Assembly (NCBI GenBank): GCA_021809845.1 | Contig: JAJZJW010000001.1 | Location: 191,470-231,236, forward strand | Reading direction: 5' to 3' | Source: a bacterium | GTDB taxonomy: Bacteria; SZUA-79; Acidulodesulfobacterales; Acidulodesulfobacteraceae | Length of the DNA stretch: 39,767 bases | Shown here: positions 1-7,150 of the stretch, one piece after another | Position numbering within the stretch: the first letter of the stretch is position 1 | How the letters are laid out: each line of letters starts with the position of its first letter | Translations under genes and position numbers: made by a program | Notes under the pieces: model-generated | The model's database searches: none | Seen by the model: the letters and a program-made list of their open reading frames with translations, nothing else | What the model was told of the DNA's origin: nothing

Positions 1-127
1 TTCAAGCATCATAGTCCATAAATGTTAACGTGCCGGTATAGACGCAGCAATATCAACTAGTCGCAGTTGATAAAAGAGTATTAAGCATATATAATATTTT
101 TGACGATGATTCAAGCATCATAGTCCA
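1..127. repeat. Partial tandem duplication of the aldolase gene tail
   Basis: Positions 1-18 and 110-127 are identical (TTCAAGCATCATAGTCCA), a period of 109 bp. The second copy lies inside the aldolase-like gene, coding for WTMMLE near its C-terminus; the first lies beyond its stop. The rest of the outer copy is outside the window. Confidence 0.7.
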
Positions 128-856
128 CCTGAGAGCATCTAAAGCGGTTTTCCCCCATGCAAAGCAGCCGTGATACTTTATTATAAATATACCGTAATCT
201 GCGAATATATCATTTATTTTGAAGTTAATATTATTTTTCTTGTTTGACTTAATATCATCAATGAAATTTAACGGAAAAATATAAATTAGCGGAAAAAAAT
301 ATGATGCTTCAAAATCGGCAGGTTTCAAAATTTTTAACTCCGGGTAAATTTTAAATAAATTAAATATAGCATCAATATTTAAATTTTTTTTATCTGCGTT
401 TTTTCTGTCTAATGTTAGCATGTCGTCTTTATTTTCATTAAAATCCTCAAAATTATATATATATTTATTGTTACTGCATCTGTAATTGTTGTTAATGCTC
501 AGCGCTATTGCAGTTTCAGGATGGGTATGCAGAATGTATGAATCAGGATAGCTCTTTGCAATAAATCTGTGTACTGCTATCTCTGAAGACGGAGAGCTTT
601 CTTCGCAAACATCGGTTGCATAATAAGAACCACTGCTTACAGTATCTGCCGTTTCTAAGGGCGCAATAGTAAAATCGTTAATCTCAAGGTTTATCAGACT
701 TGCCCCTGTTTTTGTAATAATAAGTTCATTATTGAGAGCGTCTCCGCAGCTTATATTGCCGCTATGTGTATCTATAAGATTTTTGCTAAATGCGATACTG
801 CAAGCTTTCCGCATTTCTTCTATTTTTTTTAAATATGCAGCAGATATAGATTTCAT
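53..856 (-). CDS. Class II aldolase/adducin-family protein
   Basis: The 267-residue protein shows the class II aldolase/adducin pattern: an SGNIS loop near residue 32, ITKTG near 47, a candidate acid/base Glu92 (SSEIAVH), the metal-binding pair His110/His112 in HTHP, and a third ligand His229 in YHGCFAWG. The family uses zinc to cleave or epimerise sugar phosphates such as fuculose-, ribulose- or methylthioribulose-phosphate; the substrate cannot be told here. The stretch between HTHP and HGCF is long and rich in Asn, Lys and Asp (about residues 122-220), an insert compared with the usual 200-230 residue family members. No clear Shine-Dalgarno precedes the ATG. An 18-bp piece of its 3' end (110-127) recurs at 1-18, so the tail of the gene has been tandemly duplicated across the window edge. 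The family call is solid; a specific enzyme name is not justified. Confidence 0.8.
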   Translation of the reverse strand: MKSISAAYLKKIEEMRKACSIAFSKNLIDTHSGNISCGDALNNELIITKTGASLINLEINDFTIAPLETADTVSSGSYYATDVCEESSPSSEIAVHRFIAKSYPDSYILHTHPETAIALSINNNYRCSNNKYIYNFEDFNENKDDMLTLDRKNADKKNLNIDAIFNLFKIYPELKILKPADFEASYFFPLIYIFPLNFIDDIKSNKKNNINFKINDIFADYGIFIIKYHGCFAWGKTALDALRWTMMLESSSKILYMLNTLLSTATS

Positions 857-1399
857 TTTATCTTTGATTATTTATGATTATAATTAGCGAACTATACCCC
901 CAGCCCTCACAGGCAAGGGTGAGCCGCCCAACAACTGACGGCTTAAACCGTACTTGGATTGTAGATTATTATTAAATTTTTATTAATCTTTTTTTATTAA
1001 TATATTCTTATTATTAAATTGTTATGTTTTTAATAAAATATTTGATATATTTGTATGATATAATATATAATATAATATAAAGTAGTATAATATAATTGAT
1101 AAAATAATTAAAGTTTTTTACAATAGAACGTAGAATAATCAGTTTTATGTAATAATTTTTTAAATATTTATTTGGGTATTAAATAAGTTAATGAGTTAAT
1201 GAGTTAATAAAGTTAATAAGTTAAATAAGTTAATAAATTAATAAAAATTGAAAAGTTAATAAAGTTAATAAGTTAAATAAGTTAATAAGTTAAATAAGTT
1301 AAATAAGTTAATAAATTAATAAAAATTGAAAAGTTAATAAAGTTAATAAAGTTAATAAGTTAAATAAATTAAAAGATTCAAATTAATTTAAAAAATATT
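857..1399. other. Gene-free AT-rich spacer with ttaataag repeats
   Basis: No supportable gene. At about 890-955 there is a short GC-richer patch with small inverted repeats (CTCAC/GTGAG and ACGG/CCGT) of unknown meaning. From about 1186 to 1380 the sequence is a higher-order repeat built from ttaataag/ttaaataag words, with a longer unit ending in taaaaattgaaaagttaat occurring twice (near 1240 and 1320). It leads directly into the tmRNA, so the tmRNA promoter must lie in this region; I could not single out one convincing -35/-10 pair. Confidence 0.6.
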
Positions 1400-1758
1400 G
1401 GGGGCGCAAAGGTTTCGACGGAGAGGCTAAGACTTTTGACTGCATGTCGAGGATGTCTTGTAGGCTCGTTAAATATTCAAGGCGTAAATATAATCGCAGA
1501 AAACTACGATTACGCATTAGCCGCTTAATCCCGGTTAACGTTCTTGAGACTGAAACCTGTAGGTTTTAAGAACGACATTTACAGGTCAGGACGTTTAGAT
1601 ATCCTTTGTTTAAATGTCTTAAACTTTAAAGGACTGCTGAAAAAAGGTCTTGTTTATTCTTTGCTTTTTAAAGCAGATGCTCAAAAGAATAAAATAAACA
1701 TGTAGATGTCTGGGTTAAAGATCTTCGGACGCGGGTTCGATTCCCGCCGCCTCCACCA
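1400..1758 (+). ncRNA. ssrA: Transfer-messenger RNA (tmRNA, one-piece)
   Basis: The 5' end GGGGGCG pairs over seven positions with CGCCTCC near the 3' end to form the tRNA-like acceptor stem. The T-arm GGTTCGATTCC and an encoded CCA (1756-1758) complete the tRNA-like domain, and the 5' GGTTTCGACGG box is typical of tmRNA. The tag reading frame starts at the resume codon GCA 1496-1498 and ends in TAA 1526-1528, giving A-ENYDYALAA, a normal degradation tag ending in LAA. tmRNA and SmpB together rescue ribosomes stalled on broken messages, and the smpB gene follows on the same strand. Confidence 0.97.
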
Positions 1759-1815
1759 AGTAGATTTTTAATTTAATGTTATAATGAGTTGTTTAGTTGT
1801 AACATAGAGTCAATT

Positions 1816-1947
1816 ATGATATATAAAGATATTCGAAAAAATATTTTTGTTATTTTTATTAGTGTTGTTATTACAAATAGCATGCATGCTTATGACTTAA
1901 GATTTATAATAATTCGTGATTTTAATTTTTTTATTAATAAAATATGA
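1816..1947 (+). CDS. Small ORF with signal-peptide-like N-terminus
   Basis: A 43-codon frame starting ATG 1816 encodes a basic start (MIYKDIRKN), a hydrophobic core (IFVIFISVVIT) and a possible cleavage region (NSMHA-YD), followed by about 18 residues. Its TGA overlaps the ATG of the first decoy smpB start as ATGA (1944-1947), the usual form of translational coupling. Either it is a tiny exported peptide or the remnant 5' end of a secreted protein gene whose rest was lost. Part of it (from about 1871) is repeated twice downstream. No homologue recognised; coding status uncertain. Confidence 0.3.
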   Translation: MIYKDIRKNIFVIFISVVITNSMHAYDLRFIIIRDFNFFINKI

Positions 1948-2009
1948 GCCAATATACCAAGTATTTTTATTATTTTTATTATTATTTATTACAAATAGCA
2001 TGCTTATGA
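1944..2009 (+). CDS. Decoy smpB start ORF 1 (21 codons)
   Basis: ATG at 1944 begins MSQYTK, echoing SmpB MSQSTK, then a run of Tyr/Phe codons, ending TGA at 2007-2009. It arises from the leader duplication. It could be translated as an upstream ORF, but there is no Shine-Dalgarno, as is also the case for smpB itself. Function, if any, is unknown. Confidence 0.25.
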   Translation: MSQYTKYFYYFYYYLLQIACL

Positions 2010-2057
2010 CTTAAGATTTATAATAATTCGTGATTTTAATTTTTTTATTAATAAAAT

Positions 2058-2132
2058 ATGAGCCAATATACCAAGTATTTTTATTATTTTTATTATTATT
2101 TATTACAAATAGCATGCATGCTTATGACTTAA
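2058..2132 (+). CDS. Decoy smpB start ORF 2 (24 codons)
   Basis: ATG at 2058 begins MSQYTKYFYYFYYY and ends with TAA at 2130-2132. It is the second duplicated smpB-like start, identical to the first over its opening codons and differing only at the end because of an extra CATG. Same caveats as the first decoy. Confidence 0.25.
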   Translation: MSQYTKYFYYFYYYLLQIACMLMT

Positions 2133-2175
2133 GATTTATAATAATTCGTGATTTTAATTTTTTTATTAATAAAAT

Positions 2176-2661
2176 ATGAGCCAGTCTACGAAATCTATAA
2201 AAATAGTCTCCGATAATAGAAAAGCTTCATTTCTTTATGAGATTTTAGAGAAATATGAGGCAGGTATTGCATTGTATGGTCCTGAAATAAAGTCTGTAAA
2301 AACCGGTAAGGTAAATATTTCCGATGGGTATGTTATTATCAAAAATGAAGAGGCATTACTCCTTAATGTCCATATAAGTCCTTATACCCAAGCAAATAGG
2401 GAGAATAAAGACCCGTTGAGGACGCGCTCGCTTTTATTGCATAAACATGAAATATTACGACTTTTAGGAAAAGTAAAAGAAAAAAATTTAACCGTCATTC
2501 CGTTAAAAATGTATTTAACGCATGGAAAGGCGAAAATTGAAATTGGTCTTGCTAAAGGGAAAAAGCTTTATGACAAACGAGAGGATTTAAAAAAGAAAGA
2601 CCAGACCAGGGAAATTGAAAGAGCGCTCAAAAGTCATCATAAAAAGTCAATTGTTGTTTAA
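2176..2661 (+). CDS. smpB: SsrA-binding protein SmpB
   Basis: 161 residues, the normal SmpB length. Family hallmarks are visible: NRKASFLYEILEKYEAGIAL at the N-terminus, GPEIKSVKTGKVNISDGYV, the LLHKHEI segment, the basic GKAKIEIGLAKGKKLYDKR stretch, and a Lys/Arg-rich tail that enters the ribosomal mRNA channel. SmpB binds the tRNA-like domain of tmRNA and delivers it to stalled ribosomes. It lies 417 bp downstream of ssrA on the same strand. The start is fixed by homology (MSQSTKSIKIVSDNRKA); there is no obvious Shine-Dalgarno, and the leader is a triplicated segment with two decoy starts. Confidence 0.96.
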   Translation: MSQSTKSIKIVSDNRKASFLYEILEKYEAGIALYGPEIKSVKTGKVNISDGYVIIKNEEALLLNVHISPYTQANRENKDPLRTRSLLLHKHEILRLLGKVKEKNLTVIPLKMYLTHGKAKIEIGLAKGKKLYDKREDLKKKDQTREIERALKSHHKKSIVV

Positions 2662-2758
2662 TATTTAATTTGATAATTTATAATTTAAGCAATAAGTAAT
2701 AAGTAACAAGCCAAATTTAACAAACGATAAGAATTATTTTTAGGAGATGTTATTGTAT

Positions 2759-3298
2759 ATGAGCTTTTCATTAAAATCAAAATATTTTTATAAATTTATT
2801 TGTTTATCATTTTTAATTTTTATTATATCTATAGATTTTAATTTGTCCGAAGCAAATGCATTGTCTATTGTAAATGCACACAATTTTACTTTGAAAGTGT
2901 TGAATAGGAATGCGTCGGGTTATAATGTTTTTTCTCTGAAAAATTTTAGAGGACATATAGTAATATTAAATTTCTGGGCAACATGGTGTCCGCCTTGCAG
3001 AGCAGAAATACCTATGCTTGTAAAGTTTTATAATTTATATAGAAAAAAGGGAGTTGTCATTGCAGGAATAAATGTTAATAAAAATGTGGGCGGTGTATCT
3101 GCATTCGCAAAACTATACGGTATATCCTATCCCATAGTTTATGCAAATTCAGATATATTAAGCGAGTACGGAGGTATAAATGAAATTCCTCAAACATTTT
3201 TTATTTCGAAAGACGGAAAAATAATGTTCCATTGGGTCGGGCAGATATCCCATAGCGCTTTATATGGTATAACTAATAAATTATTAAAAATAAATTAA
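2759..3298 (+). CDS. TlpA-like thioredoxin, secreted or membrane-anchored
   Basis: An N-terminal hydrophobic segment (about residues 11-24) after a basic start, then a possible cleavage site after SEANA, places the protein in the periplasm or anchors it in the inner membrane. The thioredoxin fold follows, with the redox motif WCPPC (Cys77, Cys80) in FWATWCPPCRAEIPML and the cis-Pro region NEIPQTFF. TlpA/ResA-type proteins reduce disulfides of apocytochromes or other exported proteins. Start choice: TAGGAG at 2741-2746 sits 12 bases before ATG 2759; the ATG at 2747 is too close to it, and TTG 2753 is an alternative. A 37-bp repeat array follows the stop. Confidence 0.85.
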   Translation: MSFSLKSKYFYKFICLSFLIFIISIDFNLSEANALSIVNAHNFTLKVLNRNASGYNVFSLKNFRGHIVILNFWATWCPPCRAEIPMLVKFYNLYRKKGVVIAGINVNKNVGGVSAFAKLYGISYPIVYANSDILSEYGGINEIPQTFFISKDGKIMFHWVGQISHSALYGITNKLLKIN

Positions 3299-3425
3299 AA
3301 AGCCATCAAATTAAATTAAATAGAAATCAAAATAAAAAGCCGTTAAATTAAATTAAATAGAAATCAAAATAAAAAGCCGTTAAATTAAATTAAATAGAAA
3401 TCAAAATAAAAAGCCATCAAAAAGT
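3297..3425. repeat. 37-bp tandem repeat array (about 3.5 copies)
   Basis: The unit aaaaagcc(at/gt)-(c/t)aaattaaattaaatagaaatcaaaat recurs with AGCC at 3301, 3338, 3375 and 3412. It starts at the stop codon of the thioredoxin gene and ends before the cheZ ribosome binding site. The variation between ccatc and ccgtt copies shows it is not a recent exact duplication. Confidence 0.85.
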
Positions 3426-3455
3426 AATTAAAGTAAAAAATAGGGGAGAATCTCG

Positions 3456-4022
3456 ATGGGCATTGAGGATATGATATTAGAATTAAAAGATTTAGCTAAA
3501 AATGTGGATGAAGCGACTCAAAAAATATCCGATTTTAAAAAACCCGTCAAAGAAAGCTCAGATACTATCCCTCTTGCTCAAGAAGGTATTAGCGATATTA
3601 TAAAAGAGACAGAAAAAGCTGCAAATAATATAATGAATTTATTAGACGAAATTAATGACAATTCAGCTAAAATAGATAAGAGTCTTACTGATTTAATTGA
3701 ATTTAATCCGATTAAAAAAATTAAGGACAGTCTTGTAAATCTTCAAGGGCTTAATAAAAAAAATATTTCCATGATAATGGATGTGCTGTCATTGCTTTCA
3801 TTTCAAGATTTAACCGGTCAGAAATTATATAAAATTCAGAATACATTAAACGATACAAAAATTAAACTGTTGAAGGTGCTTGTCAATTCCGAGGTTAGCT
3901 CAAAAGGGTTACCAGACGAGAAAAAAAGAGAAATATACGGAAAGCTTAACGATATAGTTCTAAACGATGTCACAGTTGCGCAGAATGACGTAAATTCAAT
4001 ATTAAGCGAGTTAGGATTATAA
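3456..4022 (+). CDS. cheZ: CheZ-like phospho-CheY phosphatase
   Basis: 188 residues, predicted almost wholly helical as in CheZ. The catalytic motif LSFQDLTGQKL contains the Asp118/Gln122 pair matching the Asp and Gln that activate water in CheZ for dephosphorylating CheY-P. The last residues (QNDVNSILSELGL) match the amphipathic C-terminal CheY-binding helix after a linker. The protein would end chemotaxis or twitching signals. No other chemotaxis gene is in the window. GGGGAG at 3443-3448 is a good ribosome binding site for ATG 3456. The 3' end is joined to a triplicated palindrome array. Confidence 0.8.
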   Translation: MGIEDMILELKDLAKNVDEATQKISDFKKPVKESSDTIPLAQEGISDIIKETEKAANNIMNLLDEINDNSAKIDKSLTDLIEFNPIKKIKDSLVNLQGLNKKNISMIMDVLSLLSFQDLTGQKLYKIQNTLNDTKIKLLKVLVNSEVSSKGLPDEKKREIYGKLNDIVLNDVTVAQNDVNSILSELGL

Positions 4023-4232
4023 ACAGACGGTCTGTATTAAAAATTTTTTAAATACTTATTCTTATTTTTTTTAAATATTTTCTTTTAGAATTATAAACAG
4101 ACGGTCTGTATTAAAAATTTTTTAAATACTTATTCTTATTTTTTTTAAATATTTTCTTTTAGAATTATAAACAGACGGTCTGTATTAAAAATTTTTTAAA
4201 TACTTATTCTTATTTTTTTTAAATATTTTCTT
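4015..4232. repeat. 74-bp repeat x3 carrying a 13-bp palindrome
   Basis: Three copies of a 74-bp unit start at the last codons of cheZ (ttag-attataa). Each holds the perfect palindrome ACAGACGGTCTGT at 4023-4035, 4097-4109 and 4171-4183. The arms are separated by a single base, so it cannot fold as a hairpin; it has the form of a dimeric-repressor operator. The remaining unit is AT-rich (long T and A runs). Confidence 0.85.
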
Positions 4233-4283
4233 GCAATTTAAATAAAAGTTTTATATAATTTATCTTCTTGTTTGTTGTTTTAT

Positions 4284-4360
4284 GTCCCCATCGTCTAGAC
4301 GGCCCAGGACATCGCCCTTTCACGGCGGCAACGCGGGTTCGAATCCCGCTGGGGACGCCA
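4284..4360 (+). tRNA. tRNA-Glu (TTC)
   Basis: Acceptor stem GTCCCCA pairs with TGGGGAC; the anticodon loop CTTTCAC at 4317-4323 gives anticodon TTC (4319-4321). T-arm GGTTCGAATCC, CCA encoded at 4358-4360. Confidence 0.95.
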
Positions 4361-5006
4361 TAAAACATTTTGTAATTATTTTTATGGATCAAAACAAACG
4401 AAAACAGAGAAAAATAATAAAAAAACGATAAAAAAAATAACACAGAGAAAAAAATATATTAAAAAGTTCACAATTATTTGCACGAATTGACGATAATATT
4501 TGAAGATTTTTTACTTCTTTCATTACAATGCTGCCCCGATGATATGTTATTGTGATAATTTAATCAATAAAGCAGATGGTATTTGACTTGAATCTTTCAC
4601 AAAGCGCCGATGATAAATATATTGTTGTGATAATTTGATAAACCGCCCCTATGAATCTTATTGTGATAATTTAATAAACTACCCGCATAACCAGCTGTTA
4701 AAGTTTTGCTTTTTTAAGCATATATATTCAGCTAGGTCTTAAAAAATAATTTTCGCACTTTTATCTTGCAAAATATAATTTAATAGTAATATAATAAAAA
4801 TTGCTTTAAAATGAGGCATATTTAGTTTATAATTGTAAGTTAGTTATGAGTTGATTATAAGCTAATTATAAGTTAACTATAAATTATACATAAGTTAAAC
4901 ATTAATTAAGTATAAGTGAAATATAAGTTAAATATAAGTTAAATATAAGTTAAACATAAGTTACATAAATAAACAATTTTACATTTATAGGCTTGCTTAT
5001 TATATA
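4361..5006. other. Gene-free spacer with degenerate repeats
   Basis: No credible gene. A word ttgtgataattt(a/g)at recurs at about 4550, 4625 and 4661 with diverged sequence between copies, which looks like an old tandem array. From 4845 to 4970 the sequence is a run of ataagttaa words. It precedes the Roadblock-type gene and presumably contains its promoter. Confidence 0.55.
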
Positions 5007-5711
5007 ATGATACTCGAAGATATTAGATACCAGTTGGAACAGTTTTCCAGCTTTGATGATGTCAGGCTTTCAATTAAAATAAATAATAAAACAGGTATTA
5101 TTTATTTTAATGCAGGCATGATTGTCGGCGCTATTTTTGATGATAAAAAAAATGTTGATGTTTTTAGAGAACTGAAAGATTTGGAAGGTCAAGCTGAAAT
5201 TGGCGTGAGCATTGGAGAACCGGCGCCGAATAGTTTTGACGAGTATAAAATAAACAAATCGTTAGATGAAATATTAGAAATCGTTAATAAATCTGAAACA
5301 GTTGAATCTGAAAGCGATAATGACGATAATCCGCATATAAGTATAACTGAGGACCCAAATTCTAATAACGAAGTTTCTGAAGAGGTTGTTACGGCTATAG
5401 GAGAGAATCTATCGCGGATAACCGGCGTTGAAGGAGTTCTTGTTTTAAAGGCTTCGGGAGAAGTTATCTATTCTAAAAATGTAGACGATCCTGATTTTGA
5501 ATCCGCAGATACATTGTTTTTGTTTAACCAAAGTAAGGAATTAGGAGATATGTTTAATTTTAAAAATCTAAAAAGTCTCATATGCGAAGCTAACAACAAT
5601 TATAGAAAAATAATTATAAATAATAAAAATATAACATATAGTCTTATCGTTTCTCCTTCGGTACAAACCCTTAAAACACAAACGGAGGCGGTAAAGCTTT
5701 TAGAAGGTTAA
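5007..5711 (+). CDS. Roadblock/LC7-domain protein with DUF4388-like N-terminus
   Basis: 234 residues in two parts. The first about 90 residues resemble the DUF4388/PATAN type (KTGIIYFNAGMIVGAIFDD). An acidic linker (SESDNDDNPHISITEDPNSNNE) follows. The C-terminal about 100 residues (NLSRITGVEGVLVLKASGEVIYSKN...) have the Roadblock/LC7 pattern of GV-x-G-VL...G-x-V. Such proteins act with small MglA-like GTPases or as polarity and gliding regulators, but no GTPase gene is seen nearby. A second Roadblock-like gene follows after 203 bp on the same strand, so the two may work as a pair. Confidence 0.6.
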   Translation: MILEDIRYQLEQFSSFDDVRLSIKINNKTGIIYFNAGMIVGAIFDDKKNVDVFRELKDLEGQAEIGVSIGEPAPNSFDEYKINKSLDEILEIVNKSETVESESDNDDNPHISITEDPNSNNEVSEEVVTAIGENLSRITGVEGVLVLKASGEVIYSKNVDDPDFESADTLFLFNQSKELGDMFNFKNLKSLICEANNNYRKIIINNKNITYSLIVSPSVQTLKTQTEAVKLLEG

Positions 5712-5914
5712 GTTAAACGCGAACGCGTCGGCTAATATCCGTTTTTCCGATATTTATTATATATATACTATGTATATAATAAATATATATAATAAAAATA
5801 TAAAACAGCGTTTTATCAAATTATTATTGTATTACAATTCAATAATATGCTAATATTTTATAGGTTAGCAGTTTTATAAAATTATAAAAATATCTATCTG
5901 CCATCCAATTATTT
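5712..5914. other. AT-rich spacer with inverted repeats
   Basis: AATATC and GATATT flank cgtttttcc near 5739, a weak candidate terminator for the upstream gene. Beyond it, a long AT dyad (ttattatatatatac-tat-gtatataataa, near 5752-5781) could extrude or serve as a terminator. No gene. Confidence 0.35.
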
Positions 5915-6763
5915 ATGGACAATAAAGAAAAAAGCATCATTGAAAAATTACTATCTATTTCAGGGGTTGAGGCTTGTGCAATATCGTCGTTAGACGGCGA
6001 AGTTCTTCGGTTTAGCTCAAACAATGAAGACTTAAATGAAGTTAGCATAAAAAAAGTTTCGGCAGAAATAAGTAAACTTTTTTCGTCTTATTCAATTTCT
6101 TCAATTGAAATTTCTTCTTTATTTTTAAGTTTCGAATCGCATAATGTTATTGTCAATAGTTTTGGCAGCGGATTTATTTTTATAGCAAGTAAAAAAAATT
6201 CCAACGTAAATTTAGTAAAAATGGAAAGTTCGTATCTTGAAAGCGAGTTTATAAAAATAGTTTCTAATTCATTAGAGAATTTATCATCCAACTCTGCATT
6301 ATTAAATAGTAATAATAATAATAACGCACAGGCTGCAGGTGACAACAATATAAATATAAATGACATTTATCCGTCTTTAGGTGAAGATCAGTTTGAATTT
6401 AATGCTTCACATCACGCGGCAATTTCAGATTTTTCCGGTAATGCAGCCAACGACGCTCATCAACAAAACAATATTAATAATATTAATAATAACAATAGTA
6501 ATAATACAAATAATGAAGCGGCGACTAACTTAGTTCCTATAAATGTTATAATAGCTATTAAAGATTTATTTGCAAATAGTCTTGGACCAATATCATCCAT
6601 GATATTTGATTCAAAAATGAAAGAATTAAATCAGACTATAGACAATTTTAACCGTAAGAAAATAGAAGAATTTATTAAGTTATTATCTAAAGAAATAGAA
6701 GATGAAAATGATAGAGTATTATTTTTCAAAAATATAAATAATATTCTAAAGACTATCAGCTAA
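5915..6763 (+). CDS. Roadblock-like protein with Asn-rich linker
   Basis: The N-terminus (IIEKLLSISGVEACAISSLDGEVL) has the Roadblock/LC7 start pattern seen in the preceding gene. Residues about 130-195 are a low-complexity Asn-rich linker (NSNNNNNAQ, then INNINNNNSNNTNN). The C-terminal about 80 residues form a helical domain (VIIAIKDLFANSLGPISSMIF ... KEIEDENDRVLFF) that resembles the small domain after Roadblock modules in cyanobacterial and deltaproteobacterial proteins (DUF8082-like, from memory). A cytoplasmic signalling or scaffold role is inferred. The stop is 27 bp before tRNA-Thr. Confidence 0.5.
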   Translation: MDNKEKSIIEKLLSISGVEACAISSLDGEVLRFSSNNEDLNEVSIKKVSAEISKLFSSYSISSIEISSLFLSFESHNVIVNSFGSGFIFIASKKNSNVNLVKMESSYLESEFIKIVSNSLENLSSNSALLNSNNNNNAQAAGDNNININDIYPSLGEDQFEFNASHHAAISDFSGNAANDAHQQNNINNINNNNSNNTNNEAATNLVPINVIIAIKDLFANSLGPISSMIFDSKMKELNQTIDNFNRKKIEEFIKLLSKEIEDENDRVLFFKNINNILKTIS

Positions 6764-6790
6764 AAACTATCAAATTTGCAATAAAATTAT

Positions 6791-6865
6791 GCCGGCGTGG
6801 CTCAGGGGTAGAGCAGCTGATTCGTAATCAGCGGGTCGTAGGTTCGATTCCTATCGCCGGCTCCA
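6791..6865 (+). tRNA. tRNA-Thr (CGT)
   Basis: Acceptor GCCGGCG pairs with CGCCGGC, anticodon loop TTCGTAA gives CGT between GCTGA and TCAGC arms, T-arm GGTTCGATTCC, CCA encoded at 6863-6865. An integrase remnant on the opposite strand abuts its 3' end, so the gene appears to have served as an attachment site. Confidence 0.95.
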
Positions 6866-6869
6866 TATT

Positions 6870-7065
6870 AATAAAGGCTTTTGCGGGGATTGCAATTTCC
6901 GTATCATACCCAAGTGTCACACAACTGTCACACTTTTCGTCCAAAGCCAACACAGCCGATTTAACATGAGACTTAAATAAATGCGAATACCTTAGTGTCA
7001 TCGTAATATCTTTATGACCCAGTAATTCTTTAACGGTCGTCAAATCGTTTAACCTCGCCCTTTAA
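6870..7065 (-). pseudogene. Tyrosine integrase remnant (C-terminal fragment)
   Basis: Read on the minus strand, the frame gives RLNDLTTVKELLGHKDITMTLRYSHLF, the last conserved box of phage-type tyrosine recombinases with the LGH histidine and the nucleophile Tyr in RYSHL. An in-frame stop lies a few codons upstream, so the N-terminal core with the Arg residues is missing. The frame runs into the tRNA-Thr 3' end, where it becomes the antisense-tRNA peptide typical of mis-annotation. This is the decayed int gene of an element that used tRNA-Thr as attB. Confidence 0.8.
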
Positions 7066-7150
7066 CAAACAGTTTAAACTGAACAATAATAAAATATAAA
7101 GCAAATTATAAATGAAACGTTTACAGCAAAGTCGTTATATATAGGCATAC

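Larger units (their letters stand above)
1871..2190 (+). repeat. Triplicated smpB leader with two decoy starts
   Basis: A segment running from ttacaaatag through the AT-rich leader and into the first codons of smpB is present three times (periods 114 and 118 bp; the difference is one CATG). The first two copies contain aaaatATGAGCCAATATACCAAG, nearly the true start aaaatATGAGCCAGTCTACGAAA at 2176. The fourth codon differs (TAT for TCT) and each decoy frame ends after 21-24 codons. Confidence 0.9.

Noticed and set aside
890-960. GC-richer patch as a small RNA or relic of a second omega-RNA
   Set aside because: Only two very short inverted repeats; none of the scaffold blocks at 31.3 kb recur here.
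4023-4035. Palindrome after cheZ as a terminator
   Set aside because: A one-base loop cannot form a hairpin and the following T run is not adjacent to the arm.
4219-4443. 74-residue minus-strand reading frame across tRNA-Glu
   Set aside because: Its GIRTR-like middle is the antisense translation of the tRNA-Glu gene, a well-known false gene type.
6828-6869. C-terminal extension of the integrase fragment reading MEPAIGIEPTTR
   Set aside because: This is antisense tRNA-Thr and not protein; only the part right of about 6870 is integrase-derived.
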